From contig NZ_AP025667.1 in the NCBI RefSeq assembly GCF_022846655.1, positions 285,001 through 349,000 on the forward strand: a DNA stretch of 64,000 nucleotides, read 5' to 3'. Both the position numbers and the translations under genes were made by a program. This document shows, one piece after another, positions 45,657 through 53,948 of this stretch (positions are counted from its first letter, which is position 1; every line of letters begins with the position of its first letter). Source of the stretch: Streptomyces seoulensis (GTDB lineage Bacteria > Actinomycetota > Actinomycetes > Streptomycetales > Streptomycetaceae). Under the pieces are notes generated by a model. It had not been told where the DNA came from and searched no databases. It saw nothing but the letters and a program-made list of their open reading frames with translations.

Positions 45657-45699
45657 GGGGCCGCGCCCACCGGGTTGGACACCTGGGGCGCGGCCCTTC
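45657..45699 (+). terminator. Terminator after the sulfur operon
   Basis: GGGCCGCGCCC and GGGCGCGGCCC form an 11-bp stem around a 17-nt loop, followed by TTCC. It lies 30 bp beyond the SseC-like stop. Confidence 0.75.
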
Positions 45700-45725
45700 C
45701 GGCGCTCCGGCCCTACTCTGGACAC

Positions 45726-45989
45726 ATGTACGCACGGCGGCGTCGCTGGTACTTCGTGATGATGGGGGTCTGCGTCGTCCTCTTCGTCCTCGCCTGGTCG
45801 GTGGTCCGGATCTGGTCCGTCCCGGCGGCGGTAGGGATGTGCCTGTTCGCCATGGTCATCCCGCCGGTGGCCGCGATGGTCGCCAACCGGCGGGGCCCCG
45901 AGGACCGCTGGTGGGACTCCCCGTCCGGGGACAAGCAGTCCGACGAGTGGTGGGACGAACTCGACGGCAAGAAGCCCCCGCGTTCCTAG
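45726..45989 (+). CDS. DUF3099 small membrane protein
   Basis: An 87-residue protein with two membrane helices (YFVMMGVCVVLFVLAWSVV and VPAAVGMCLFAMVIPPVAAMVA) and an acidic, Trp-rich C-terminus (DRWWDSPSGDKQSDEWWDELDG), matching actinobacterial DUF3099. TACTCT ends 6 nt before ATG, indicating a leaderless transcript. Function unknown. Convergent with the VOC gene. Confidence 0.87.
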   Translation: MYARRRRWYFVMMGVCVVLFVLAWSVVRIWSVPAAVGMCLFAMVIPPVAAMVANRRGPEDRWWDSPSGDKQSDEWWDELDGKKPPRS

Positions 45990-46016
45990 CGGGTGCCGCG
46001 GCCGTCGGGGAGCCGG

Positions 46017-46388
46017 TCAGGCGTGACTCGTGTCGATGACGCAGAAGCGGTTGCCCTCGGGGTCGACGAGCACCACGAAGTCGGCGTCGTCGGGGTAGAG
46101 GTCCCAGTCGACGCGCCCGGCGCCCAGCGAGACGAGCCGGGCCACCTCGGCCTCCTGCCCGGCCCGGTCCTCGGCGTACAGGTCGAGGTGCACCCGCGGC
46201 CGCTCCTGCGCGGGCGAGGTGCTGAGTCCGAGGGCGATGCCGGGTCCCTGCCCGTCGGCCGGCACCAGCACCGTCCAGTCGCCGTCCACCTCGCCGTCAC
46301 GCGGGACGTACCCGAGGGCCCGCCCCCAGAACTCCGCGGCCCGCCGTACGTCGGCGGCTCCCATCACGATCGTCCCCAGTCGCAGCAT
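46017..46388 (-). CDS. VOC family (glyoxalase-like) protein
   Basis: A 123-residue protein with two beta-alpha-beta-beta-beta modules. LGTIVMGAADVRRAAEFWGRALGY begins the first and VDWDLYPDDADFVVLVDPEGNRFCVID ends the second; His/Glu candidates for a metal site include VHLDLYAED. It resembles the small VOC proteins linked with antibiotic resistance or unknown dioxygenase-like functions. The DsrE-like gene lies 24 bp upstream on the same strand, so the two may be one operon. Confidence 0.87.
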   Translation of the reverse strand: MLRLGTIVMGAADVRRAAEFWGRALGYVPRDGEVDGDWTVLVPADGQGPGIALGLSTSPAQERPRVHLDLYAEDRAGQEAEVARLVSLGAGRVDWDLYPDDADFVVLVDPEGNRFCVIDTSHA

Positions 46389-46412
46389 CCGCCGATTCTG
46401 GCAGGCGGACGA

Positions 46413-46775
46413 TCAGTAGACGAGGGCCTGCGTCCCGTCGGCCATGATCTCCTGCAGGAAGACCTGCGCCCCCGCGATCCGCACGCCCTCGATGACGTCC
46501 CCCTCGCCGATGTCCCGCCGCACCGCGCACTGCGTGCACAGCGTGACCCGCCCCGCCGCGAGCACGGACTCCAGCAGATCCTGCAACGGCGCCGCGTGCG
46601 GCAGCTCGAACTCGGCCGCCCTGCCCGGCAACGCGAACCACGCCGACTCCCCGGTCAGCCACACCGAGACCTCGACCCCACTGGCCACGGCCACCCCGGC
46701 CACGGTGAACGCCTGAGAACACCGCTCCGGCGCGTCGGCACCGGAGGTCACCTTGATCACGAGCTTGTTCGCCAT
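46413..46775 (-). CDS. DsrE family protein
   Basis: A 120-residue DsrE-like protein (KLVIKVTSGADAPERCSQAFTVAGVAVASGVEVSVWLTGESAW) with LCTQCAVRRDI carrying a CxxC, the position where the family holds sulfur-transfer cysteines. VIEGVRIAGAQVFLQEIMADGTQALVY is the typical end. ATG 46775 is chosen because the upstream extension is arginine-rich and out of family. Probably involved in intracellular sulfur handling, in line with the neighbouring rhodanese operon. Confidence 0.87.
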   Translation of the reverse strand: MANKLVIKVTSGADAPERCSQAFTVAGVAVASGVEVSVWLTGESAWFALPGRAAEFELPHAAPLQDLLESVLAAGRVTLCTQCAVRRDIGEGDVIEGVRIAGAQVFLQEIMADGTQALVY

Positions 46776-46904
46776 GTCGGCGATCGTAATGCGGCGGCCC
46801 GTGCGGGCTCCGGCACCGGGGCCCTCGCCAGGAGACTCCGACCCCGGCCGCGTAAGCTGGGCGCGGCTCTGTCGTACGTCCACTTTCGCTCAAGGAGCAC
46901 ACCC

Positions 46905-47003
46905 GTGGAGATCTTCTTCGAACTGCTGCTGGTCCTGGTCTGCGTCGGCGTGATCGCCTTCGCCGGACTGACCGTGAAGAAGCTGTACCAGGGCCAGCGC
47001 TGA
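46905..47003 (+). CDS. Small single-helix membrane protein (32 aa)
   Basis: A 32-residue frame MEIFFELLLVLVCVGVIAFA with a basic C-terminus LTVKKLYQGQR. AAGGAG lies 8 nt before GTG 46905. One membrane helix with the basic tail inside gives N-out topology. It is followed 35 bp later by the nitrobindin-like gene on the same strand. Size, RBS and composition support it as real; function unknown. Confidence 0.75.
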   Translation: MEIFFELLLVLVCVGVIAFAGLTVKKLYQGQR

Positions 47004-47038
47004 AGTAACGCCCCAGAACCGACCAGGAACGGCCGCTC

Positions 47039-47614
47039 ATGATCGAGATCCCGTCTGACCTGCACAAGGACCTCGTCCCCCTCGCCTTTCTGCTGGGCAA
47101 CTGGGCGGGCGCGGGTGTCCATGACTTCCCCGGCTCCGAGAAGTGCAACTTCGGCCAGGAGGTGAACTTCTCCCACGACGGCCGGGACTTCCTGGAGTAC
47201 CAGTCCCGTACCTGGGTCCTCGACAACGAGGGCAACAAGGTCCGCCCGCTGGAGTCCGAGGCCGGCTTCTGGCGGATCGACGCCGAGCGCAAGATCACGG
47301 TCACGATGACCCGTGACGACGGCGTGGTGGAGATCTGGTACGGCGAGCTGGCGGACAAGAAGCCCCAGATCGACCTGGTCACGGACGCCGTCGCCCGCAC
47401 CCCCGAGTCCCCGGCGTACACCGGCGGCAAGCGCCTGTACGGCTACGTCAAGGGCGACCTGATGTGGGTCGGCGAGAAGCAGACCCCCGAGGTCGAGCTG
47501 CGCCCGTACATGTCGGCCCAGCTCAAGAAGGCCGTCACCCCCGAGGACGTCGAGCGCTGGGCTAAGGACCTCCCGGAGGACATGCCGGACGACGGCATCG
47601 CGTTCTTCAAGTAG
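47039..47614 (+). CDS. Nitrobindin-like FABP-fold protein
   Basis: A 191-residue beta-barrel protein. LLGNWAGAGVHDFPG supplies the GxWxGxG nitrobindin motif, and FLEYQSRTW and FWRI follow the family. In haem-binding nitrobindins a His near the C-terminus (DHLAAVL in the mycobacterial protein, recalled) is the proximal ligand; here the matching segment reads LRPYMSAQLKK, with Tyr in its place. It may therefore bind another ligand. It sits before nur with a terminator between. Confidence 0.87.
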   Translation: MIEIPSDLHKDLVPLAFLLGNWAGAGVHDFPGSEKCNFGQEVNFSHDGRDFLEYQSRTWVLDNEGNKVRPLESEAGFWRIDAERKITVTMTRDDGVVEIWYGELADKKPQIDLVTDAVARTPESPAYTGGKRLYGYVKGDLMWVGEKQTPEVELRPYMSAQLKKAVTPEDVERWAKDLPEDMPDDGIAFFK

Positions 47615-47634
47615 GCCCGCGCCCACGGCCGCAC

Positions 47635-47658
47635 GGCGCCCCGTTCGAGCGGGGCGCC
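47635..47658 (+). terminator. Hairpin terminator before nur
   Basis: GGCGCCCCG-TTCGAG-CGGGGCGCC, a 9-bp perfect stem with a stable loop and no T-run, 20 bp after the nitrobindin-like stop. Confidence 0.65.
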
Positions 47659-47685
47659 CGGCCCGCTGGGCCCTACACTTCCAGT

Positions 47686-48123
47686 GTGGTGAGCACCGAC
47701 TGGAAGAGTGATCTCAGGCAGCGCGGTTACCGGCTGACGCCGCAGCGGCAGCTCGTGCTCGAAGCCGTGGACGCGCTGGAGCACGCGACGCCCGACGACA
47801 TCCTCGTCGAGGTCCGCAAGACCGCGTCCGGGGTCAACATCTCCACCGTGTACCGCACGCTGGAGCTGCTGGAGGAGCTGGGGCTGGTCAGCCACGCCCA
47901 CCTCGGCCACGGCGCGCCCACCTATCACCTCGCCGACCGCCATCACCATCTCCACCTGGTCTGCCGGGACTGCGAGAACGTGATCGAGGCGGACGTGGAG
48001 GTGGCCGCCGACTTCACCGCGCGGCTGCGCGAGCAGTTCGGGTTCGACACCGACATGAAGCACTTCGCGATCTTCGGCCGCTGCGCGGACTGCACGATGA
48101 AGAGTTCAACCACCCCGTCGTAG
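47686..48123 (+). CDS. nur: Nickel-responsive Fur-family regulator Nur
   Basis: A 145-residue Fur-family repressor nearly identical, as recalled, to S. coelicolor Nur. The N-terminal winged HTH is RGYRLTPQRQLVLEAVDALEHATPDDI...NISTVYRTLELLEELGLV. Metal ligands fit Nur: His70, His72 and His126 for the nickel site, and His33, His86, His88 and His90 for the second site. CxxC pairs (93/96, 133/136) are present. With Ni it represses nickel uptake and the Fe-superoxide dismutase gene. TACACT ends 6 nt before GTG 47686: leaderless. Confidence 0.93.
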   Translation: MVSTDWKSDLRQRGYRLTPQRQLVLEAVDALEHATPDDILVEVRKTASGVNISTVYRTLELLEELGLVSHAHLGHGAPTYHLADRHHHLHLVCRDCENVIEADVEVAADFTARLREQFGFDTDMKHFAIFGRCADCTMKSSTTPS

Positions 48124-48133
48124 GCTGGCCCGT

Positions 48134-49099
48134 ATGAAGAGCCCCCTGCTGTCCCTGCCCGGCGCCGTTCCCGCCGAGGGCGCGGACGAAGGCGTCGCCG
48201 CCCACTACGGCGACCTGTTCCGCGAGCAGCGCGCCCTCGCCGACGGCACCGGTTTCGTCGACCTCTCCCACCGGGGCGTCGTCGCCGTCACCGGCGCGGA
48301 CCGGCTGAGCTGGCTGCACCTGCTGCTCACCCAGCACGTCAGTGACCTGCCGGTGGGTGAGGCCACCGAGGCGCTGGTCCTTTCCGCCAACGGGCACATC
48401 GAGCACGCCCTGTACCTGGTGGACGACGGCACCACCGTGTGGGCGCACGTCGAGCCCGGCACCCAGAAGGCGCTCATCGCCTACCTGGAGTCGATGAAGT
48501 TCTTCTACCGCGTCGAGGTCGCCGACCGCACCGCCGACTTCGCGGTGGTCCACCTCCCCGCCGGCTCCATCGCCGAGGTCCCCGAAAGCGCGGTGGTCCG
48601 CGAGACCCCGTACGGCCGTGACCTCTTCCTGCCGCGCGAGGAGCTGGAGGAGTTCGCCGCCCGCTCCGGCCCGGCCGCCGGCCTCCTCGCCCACGAGGCG
48701 CTGCGGGTCGAGCAGCACCGGCCCCGCCTCGGCTTCGAGACCGACCACCGCACCATCCCGCACGAGCTGGGCTGGATCGGCACCGCCGTCCACCTCCAGA
48801 AGGGCTGCTACCGGGGCCAGGAGACGGTCGCCCGCGTGCAGAACCTCGGCAAGCCGCCGCGCCGCCTGGTCTTCCTCCACCTCGACGGCAGCGACGTCCA
48901 CCTCCCCCCGCCCGGCACCGAGATCCGCCTCGCGGACGACGGCCCTGACGGCCGCAAGATCGGCCTGGTGACGACGTCCGTACGCCACCACGAACTCGGC
49001 CCGGTCGCCCTCGCGGTGATCAAGCGCAACGTCCCCACCGACGCGCGGCTCCTGGCCGGAGACACGGCGGCGGCACAGGAGACGGTGGTCGAGCCGTAG
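48134..49099 (+). CDS. ygfZ: Folate-binding Fe-S assembly protein YgfZ
   Basis: A 321-residue GcvT-like protein. The diagnostic motif is KGCYRGQETVARVQN (K-G-C-Y-x-G-Q-E), and GADRLSWLHLLLTQHVSDLP is the folate-binding N-terminal region. YgfZ proteins help repair or assemble certain Fe-S enzymes. The -10 element TAGGCT (48121-48126) overlaps the nur stop codon and lies 7 nt before ATG, so the gene has its own leaderless promoter despite the 10-bp gap to nur. Confidence 0.94.
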   Translation: MKSPLLSLPGAVPAEGADEGVAAHYGDLFREQRALADGTGFVDLSHRGVVAVTGADRLSWLHLLLTQHVSDLPVGEATEALVLSANGHIEHALYLVDDGTTVWAHVEPGTQKALIAYLESMKFFYRVEVADRTADFAVVHLPAGSIAEVPESAVVRETPYGRDLFLPREELEEFAARSGPAAGLLAHEALRVEQHRPRLGFETDHRTIPHELGWIGTAVHLQKGCYRGQETVARVQNLGKPPRRLVFLHLDGSDVHLPPPGTEIRLADDGPDGRKIGLVTTSVRHHELGPVALAVIKRNVPTDARLLAGDTAAAQETVVEP

Positions 49100-49207
49100 G
49101 TGAGCGGCAGACCTGTGCTGCGGCACATCGGGGCGATGCATCTGAGCGGCTTCGTCCTGATGTGCTCGTTCGTGGTATTGCCCGCCTGGCTGATCGAGAT
49201 GGCTTAG
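49100..49207 (+). CDS. Putative small membrane protein (35 aa)
   Basis: A 35-residue frame starting with GTG immediately after the ygfZ stop codon. The second half (MHLSGFVLMCSFVVLPAWLIEM) forms one membrane helix. No separate RBS stands out beyond the purine-poor CGTAGG, so it would depend on reinitiation after ygfZ. Composition is plausible but not proof. Function unknown. Confidence 0.42.
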   Translation: MSGRPVLRHIGAMHLSGFVLMCSFVVLPAWLIEMA

Positions 49208-49214
49208 CGCCCGC

Positions 49215-49640
49215 CTAGACCTCGATCAGCACCGTGAACGGGCCGTCGTTCACCAGGGACACCCGCATCTGGGCGCCGAAGCGGCCCGTGGCGACCGTCG
49301 CGCCGAGGGTGCGGAGCTGGGCGACGACCTCGTCCACCAGGGGTTCGGCGACCGCGCCGGGGGCGGCCGCGTTCCAGGTGGGGCGGCGGCCCTTGCGGGC
49401 GTCGCCGTAGAGGGTGAACTGGCTGATGACCAGCAGCGGGGCGTCGATGTCGCTGCATGATCTCTCGTCGGCCAGCATGCGCACCGACCAGAGTTTGCGG
49501 GCCAGTTGGGCCGCCTTCTCCTTGGTGTCCTCGTGGGTCACGCCGACCAGGACGCACAGGCCCTCGCCCTCGATCGCGCCCACCGTCTCGCCCTCCACGA
49601 CGACGCTCGCGCCGTCCACCCGTTGCACCACCGCACGCAT
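49215..49640 (-). CDS. dtd: D-aminoacyl-tRNA deacylase
   Basis: A 141-residue [18 protein letters not shown] is the typical start; [15 protein letters not shown] (SQxTLY motif) and [14 protein letters not shown] (NxGPxT, the cross-subunit Gly-cisPro) build the active site. It removes D-amino acids mischarged on tRNA. ATG 49640 is the only start that fits the family. Convergent with the preceding genes, divergent from rsiG. Confidence 0.95.
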   Translation of the reverse strand: MRAVVQRVDGASVVVEGETVGAIEGEGLCVLVGVTHEDTKEKAAQLARKLWSVRMLADERSCSDIDAPLLVISQFTLYGDARKGRRPTWNAAAPGAVAEPLVDEVVAQLRTLGATVATGRFGAQMRVSLVNDGPFTVLIEV

Positions 49641-49799
49641 GCGCCCCATCATGCCGTGCGCCGGGCGCGCGCTCGTCCAGGGGGCCCACAATCGATCAAT
49701 ACCCCCCATCCAGGGCCGTTCGGGGGCAGTCGGTCACATAGCGGCCACCGGGGGTGGCACGATGCTCCCACAACCGGTCGAGGGGACGGTCCGCAGCAC

Positions 49800-50387
49800 A
49801 TGAGCACACCGAGCACCAGTGATCCGGTCACCCACCGGCCGCCCGCGCAGCGCGCCGACAGCCCGCCCGGCCCACTGCCCGGGCAACCCGCTCCGTCCGC
49901 CCTGGCCCCGCTGAGCCTGTCCGAGCTGCGCGCGCTGCGCCGGGACGCCCAGCGCGACGAGGCGGACCTGAGCTACGTACGACGGCTGCTCCAGGGCCGG
50001 ATCGACATCCTGCGCGCCGAGCTGGCCCGGCGGGGCGGGGCCCGCGTCCCGGAGCCGGCGGACGGGTCCGTGGTGGACCGGCTGTCGGAGATCCTCGCCG
50101 ACGGCCCGGCCCGCCACCGCTCCTCCGCCCGCCACGTCACCCTGGGCACCCCGCACAGCGAGGAGTACGGCAGGCTCGCGGCGGAGATGCTCGCCGAGGT
50201 CGAGCTGTCCGACCTGACCGCCCGCACGGACGACGAACTGGCGGACGCGATGGGCAGGTTGACCCGGTACGAGCAGGAGATCTCGCACCGCCGCCAGGGT
50301 CTCCAGCGCACCGCCGACGACTGCGGGGGCGAGATCGCGCGCCGGTACCGGGCGGGCGAGGCCCAGGTGGACGATCTGCTGGCCTGA
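49800..50387 (+). CDS. rsiG: c-di-GMP-dependent anti-sigma factor RsiG
   Basis: A 195-residue coiled-coil protein. Both signature motifs E-x3-S-x2-R-x3-Q-x3-D are intact: E54/S58/R61/Q65/D69 and E158/S162/R165/Q169/D173. In Streptomyces, RsiG with two molecules of c-di-GMP sequesters the sporulation sigma factor WhiG. The N-terminal 35 residues are Pro-rich and disordered. ATG 49800 begins MSTPSTSDP. No sigma factor gene is next to it, as is known for rsiG. This ties the region to development, with devA downstream. Confidence 0.93.
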   Translation: MSTPSTSDPVTHRPPAQRADSPPGPLPGQPAPSALAPLSLSELRALRRDAQRDEADLSYVRRLLQGRIDILRAELARRGGARVPEPADGSVVDRLSEILADGPARHRSSARHVTLGTPHSEEYGRLAAEMLAEVELSDLTARTDDELADAMGRLTRYEQEISHRRQGLQRTADDCGGEIARRYRAGEAQVDDLLA

Positions 50388-50452
50388 CCTGCCGGGGCCG
50401 GGGCGAGAGAAATGGACGCGACACGCGCCGTCCCCGCGCCTACCGTGGCCCC

Positions 50453-51691
50453 ATGATCGACGTACGCCCCGCGGCAGAGGACGAGTTCGACAACTGGCAC
50501 CGCGCCCTGGACACCGGTTTCCTGCAGGAACCGGTGCTCACCGCCGAGCAGCGGGAGGCCCGGCGCAGGCAGTTCGAGCCGGGACGCCTCCTCGGCGCCT
50601 TCGACGGCGGCCGCTGCGTGGCCACCTTCCGCTCCTTCGCGCAGGAGGTCACCGCGGTCGGCGGCGCGTACGTCCCGTCGAACGCCGTCTCCAACGTCAC
50701 CGTCTCCCCGACGCACCGCCGCCGCGGTCTGCTCACGCGGATGATGCGCGAGGACCTGGCGGCGGCGCGGGAGCGCGGTGACGTGATCGCCACCCTGATC
50801 GCCGCCGAGTACCCGATCTACGGCCGGCACGGCTTCGGCCCGGCGACCTGGGCGACCAACTGGACCGTGGACGTGACGCGTTCCGGGCTGGACCCGCGCT
50901 GGGCGGGCCCGGAGGACGGCGGCCGGATCGACCTCGTGGACGGCGCCGAGGTGCGCGCGCTGGGCCCGAAGCTGTCCGAGCGGGTGCGCGCGGTCACGCC
51001 GGGCGCGCTCGGCCGGGACGAGCTGTGGTGGGACGCCCGTACCGGTGTGGCCCGCTTCGGCCGGGACTGGACCGAGCCGTTCTTCGCGGTGTACCGCTCG
51101 GCCTCCGGCGAGGTCGAGGGCATGGTGTCCTACCGGTGCGAGAGCAAGTGGGAGGGGCAGCAGCCGGACAACGCGGCCAAGGTGGAGTGGCTGACCTCCG
51201 CGACCCCGGCGGCCGAGGCCGCGCTGTGGCGCTACCTCTGCTCGATCGACTGGATCGCCCACGTCAAGAGCGGCTGGCGGGCCCCCGACTCCCTGCTGCC
51301 CTTCCTCCTGCCCGACGTGCGCGCGGCCCGCGTCGAGACGCACACGGACTGGCTGTGGGTGCGGCTGTTGGACGTCGTACGGGCGCTGGAGGCGCGGACC
51401 TACGAGCGGTCCGGGTCCCTGGTGATCGAGGTGCTGGACGAGGACGGCACGGCGGGCGGGCGGTACCGGCTGGAGGCGTCTCCCGAGGGGGCCTCGTGCA
51501 CCCCGGCGGGCGGTGCGTCCGCCGATCTGACGCTGCCGGTGGCCGAGCTGGCCACGGTGTGGCTGGGGGACGGCTCGCTGACCCGGCTGGCGGCGCTCGG
51601 CCGGGTCCAGGAGGGGCGGGAGGGCGCCGCCCGTGCGGCCGACGCCCTCTTCCGCACGTCCGGGCGGCCGTGGTGCCCGGACTCCTTCTGA
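50453..51691 (+). CDS. Eis-family GNAT acetyltransferase
   Basis: A 412-residue three-part Eis-like protein: N-terminal GNAT domain ([23 protein letters not shown], acetyl-CoA loop), central GNAT-like domain, and C-terminal SCP2-like domain. Tyr in [10 protein letters not shown] is the expected general acid, and the chain ends in Phe, whose carboxylate serves as base in Eis. Members acetylate aminoglycosides or protein lysines. TACCGT ends 6 nt before ATG, so it is probably leaderless. Confidence 0.92.
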   Translation: MIDVRPAAEDEFDNWHRALDTGFLQEPVLTAEQREARRRQFEPGRLLGAFDGGRCVATFRSFAQEVTAVGGAYVPSNAVSNVTVSPTHRRRGLLTRMMREDLAAARERGDVIATLIAAEYPIYGRHGFGPATWATNWTVDVTRSGLDPRWAGPEDGGRIDLVDGAEVRALGPKLSERVRAVTPGALGRDELWWDARTGVARFGRDWTEPFFAVYRSASGEVEGMVSYRCESKWEGQQPDNAAKVEWLTSATPAAEAALWRYLCSIDWIAHVKSGWRAPDSLLPFLLPDVRAARVETHTDWLWVRLLDVVRALEARTYERSGSLVIEVLDEDGTAGGRYRLEASPEGASCTPAGGASADLTLPVAELATVWLGDGSLTRLAALGRVQEGREGAARAADALFRTSGRPWCPDSF

Positions 51692-51769
51692 CCGCGCTCG
51701 GCGGTCGCTGCCGGTCCCTTCTGCCGTGCCGGTGGCCGCTCATCCGTAGCGTGCCGTTGACGTGCCGGT

Positions 51770-51837
51770 GTTCGGTTGTGGCTGTGCGCTGACGTTGTTC
51801 GGTTGTGGCTGTGCGGATGTTCAGTTGTGGCTGTGCG
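51770..51837. repeat. Triple 19-bp direct repeat
   Basis: GTTCGGTTGTGGCTGTGCG occurs exactly at 51770 and 51797 and with one change (GTTCAGTTGTGGCTGTGCG) at 51819. Spacings are 27 and 22 bp. It lies 78 bp after the Eis-like stop and about 190 bp before the GntR gene. T/G-rich composition stands out from its surroundings. Confidence 0.8.
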
Positions 51838-51927
51838 TTCCCGTGGCCGCCTACTGCCGGGCTCCCGGCTCCCCTCCGGAGGGAAGCCCGGTCGGCCAAC
51901 CGTCGGAATGTTCGACCAGGTCGGCCG

Positions 51928-51942
51928 AGTTGGCTGCCAACT
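51928..51942. promoter_or_regulatory. 15-bp palindrome, devE-like promoter
   Basis: AGTTGGCTGCCAACT, a perfect palindrome around a central base, ends 88 bp before the GTG start of the first GntR gene. The same element, central base changed, occurs at the same distance before the second GntR gene. Confidence 0.75.
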
Positions 51943-52029
51943 TCACTGTACTTATCTCCGCATGGAAGCGGCTCATAACCACCTTCCCGCGAACTGCCGC
52001 AAGATGGCGGGAAGTTGTAGCCTTTGTCC

Positions 52030-52935
52030 GTGGACCCGGAACACGTCTCCGCCACTGGACCGAAGAGGTCACCACGGTCACGGCAGTCACGCGTCACACC
52101 TCGCGTGGTGGCCGACACCCTGCGCACCCGGATCGACTCCGGCGTGCTGCGGCCCGGCGAGCGGCTGCCCACCCAGGCGGAGCTGGCCCAGGAGTTCGGG
52201 GTCGAGCGCGGCACGGTCCGTGAGGCGCTGCGCATCCTGCGCGTGGAGCGGCTGCTCACCGGGACGTCGCAGGGCAGCCCGGCCACGGTGGCCGTCCCGC
52301 CCGGCACGGCCGGCCCGGCCGCGCCCCCGCAGCCCACCATGGCGGGGCTCGCGCCGCGCGTCGCCGCGGCCTTCGCGGTCCCGCACGTCCGGATCGACGC
52401 CCTCTGTCTGACCTCCGTCTCGCTCACCCTGGCCATCGGCGAACCGCTGCGGCAGATCCACGCGGGGCGGCTGGAACCGGCCAAGATCGACGTACGGCTG
52501 CTGCTGCCGAGCCGGGACATCACCCTCGCCTTCCCCGCCCCGGTGGACGTCGCCGACACCGCCCTGCTGCACCGGCGCTGGCTGGCCCAGCGCAACGCCC
52601 AGGGCCAGGTGCTGCGGCACAACCTGATGGCGCTGCGCACCACGCACGGCATCGACGTCCAGGTCCGGTTCCGGGCGCTGCCGTTCACCCCGCCGGTCAA
52701 GCTGTACCTCCTCAACGGCGCGGAGGCGCTGTTCGCCTACTACACGCTGGCCCGGCGGGAGCGGGACATCGGGCCGGAGCATCTGGCGCTGTACGACGCC
52801 GAGGGCACCCGGTCGATGCTGTTCGCCTTCGCGCGGGGCGCGGGCGCGCGGGACACCGGGTTCGTGACGCAGTCCCGGCTGTGGTTCGACGCGCTGTGGG
52901 AGACGATCAGCTCGGAGCTGGTGCTGACGCCGTAG
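52030..52935 (+). CDS. DevA-like GntR regulator (devE-like paralogue)
   Basis: A 301-residue GntR-type protein. Winged HTH: VVADTLRTRIDSGVLRPGERLPTQAELAQEFGVERGTVREALRILRVERLL. The C-terminal domain (VRIDALCLTSVSLTLAIGEPLRQIH...RALPFTPPVKLYLLNGAEALFAYY...WFDALWETISSEL) is shared with the next gene along its whole length and is not a standard FadR or UTRA domain. It is the tandem paralogue of devA. GTG 52030 is chosen by TAGCCT 6 nt upstream, matching the devA layout. Likely role in aerial development. Confidence 0.85.
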   Translation: MDPEHVSATGPKRSPRSRQSRVTPRVVADTLRTRIDSGVLRPGERLPTQAELAQEFGVERGTVREALRILRVERLLTGTSQGSPATVAVPPGTAGPAAPPQPTMAGLAPRVAAAFAVPHVRIDALCLTSVSLTLAIGEPLRQIHAGRLEPAKIDVRLLLPSRDITLAFPAPVDVADTALLHRRWLAQRNAQGQVLRHNLMALRTTHGIDVQVRFRALPFTPPVKLYLLNGAEALFAYYTLARRERDIGPEHLALYDAEGTRSMLFAFARGAGARDTGFVTQSRLWFDALWETISSELVLTP

Positions 52936-52973
52936 CCGCCGCAGAGGGCCGGTCCGGCGACGAGGAGCGACCG

Positions 52974-52988
52974 AGTTGGCAGCCAACT
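52974..52988. promoter_or_regulatory. 15-bp palindrome, devA promoter
   Basis: AGTTGGCAGCCAACT, perfect apart from the central base, ends 88 bp before the devA GTG. With the copy at 51928 it defines a duplicated operator, probably bound by DevA, its paralogue, or both. Confidence 0.75.
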
Positions 52989-53075
52989 CTTCCTTTGTTG
53001 TCCTCACTTGGCGGTTACTTCCAAACAAGGTTGCGACAACTGCCCGTAGATGGAAGGAGGTTGTACCGTTTGGTC

Positions 53076-53948
53076 GTGACCCAGGAGAACGTGGCAGTGA
53101 ACGGCAGACGGTTCACCGCCCAGGAGATCGCCGACGCCCTGCGCGCGCGCATCCGCGCCGGCGACCTCAGGGCGGGCGAGCGGCTGCCCACCCAGGCCGA
53201 GCTGGCCGAGGAGTTCGGCGTGGAGCGCGGTGCCGTGCGCCAGGCCCTGCGGGTACTGCACGACGACGGCCTGCTCAGCGGTGTCACCAAGGGCAGCCCG
53301 CCGCGCGTCGCGGAGCCCGCCCCCGCGCAGGACGGCCCCCAGCCCACGATGGTCGCCCTCGCCGCCCGGCTGGCCGAGGCGTTCACCGCGCCCCACGTCC
53401 GCGTCGACGCCGTCTGCCTGACCGCGCAGAGCCTGATCCCCGCCCTCGGTGAGCCGCTGCGCCTGATCCACGAGGGCCGGGTCCGCCCCGAGCGCATCGA
53501 CGTACGCGTCCTGCTGCCCTCGCGCGACATCGACCTCGCCTTCCCGGTCCCGGTGGACCCCGCCGGTGACGACGCCGACCCGGTGCACCGGCGCTGGCTG
53601 GCGATGCGCAACGCCCAGGGCCAGGTGCTGCAGTACAACCTCAACGCCCTGCGCGCCACGCACGACATCGACGTCCACGTCACCTTCCGCGCCCTGCCGT
53701 TCACCCCGCCGGCCAAGCTGTACCTGCTCAACGGCGCGGAGGCGCTGTACGCGTACTACATGGTCACCCGCCGCGAGGAGTCCACCGACGAGGGCACCCT
53801 GGAGATGTTCGACACCCTCGGCTCGGAGTCCATGCTCTTCTCCTTCGAGAAGCGGTCCGGCAGACGCGACGCCTCTTTCGTGGAACAGTCCCAGAAGTGG
53901 TTCGACGCCCTCTGGGAAACCATCACCACGGACCTGACACTCTCCTAG
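53076..53948 (+). CDS. devA: GntR-like developmental regulator DevA
   Basis: A 290-residue paralogue of the preceding gene. HTH: IADALRARIRAGDLRAGERLPTQAELAEEFGVERGAVRQALRVLHDDGLL; C-terminal domain ends WFDALWETITTDLTLS. Gene order GntR-GntR-HAD phosphatase is that of S. coelicolor devE/devA/devB, in which devA mutants are blocked in aerial growth and septation (recalled). GTG 53076 has TACCGT 6 nt upstream. The stop overlaps the devB start by one base (TAGTG). Confidence 0.85.
   Translation: MTQENVAVNGRRFTAQEIADALRARIRAGDLRAGERLPTQAELAEEFGVERGAVRQALRVLHDDGLLSGVTKGSPPRVAEPAPAQDGPQPTMVALAARLAEAFTAPHVRVDAVCLTAQSLIPALGEPLRLIHEGRVRPERIDVRVLLPSRDIDLAFPVPVDPAGDDADPVHRRWLAMRNAQGQVLQYNLNALRATHDIDVHVTFRALPFTPPAKLYLLNGAEALYAYYMVTRREESTDEGTLEMFDTLGSESMLFSFEKRSGRRDASFVEQSQKWFDALWETITTDLTLS

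Larger units (their letters stand above)
51692..52029. other. Intergenic region: repeats and devE-like promoter
   Basis: A 338-bp gap without a gene. It holds a triple 19-bp direct repeat (51770-51837), a 15-bp palindrome (51928-51942), an inverted repeat CTTCCCGC-N16-GCGGGAAG (51983-52014) and the leaderless -10 TAGCCT (52018-52023) of the following GntR gene. Confidence 0.6.
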
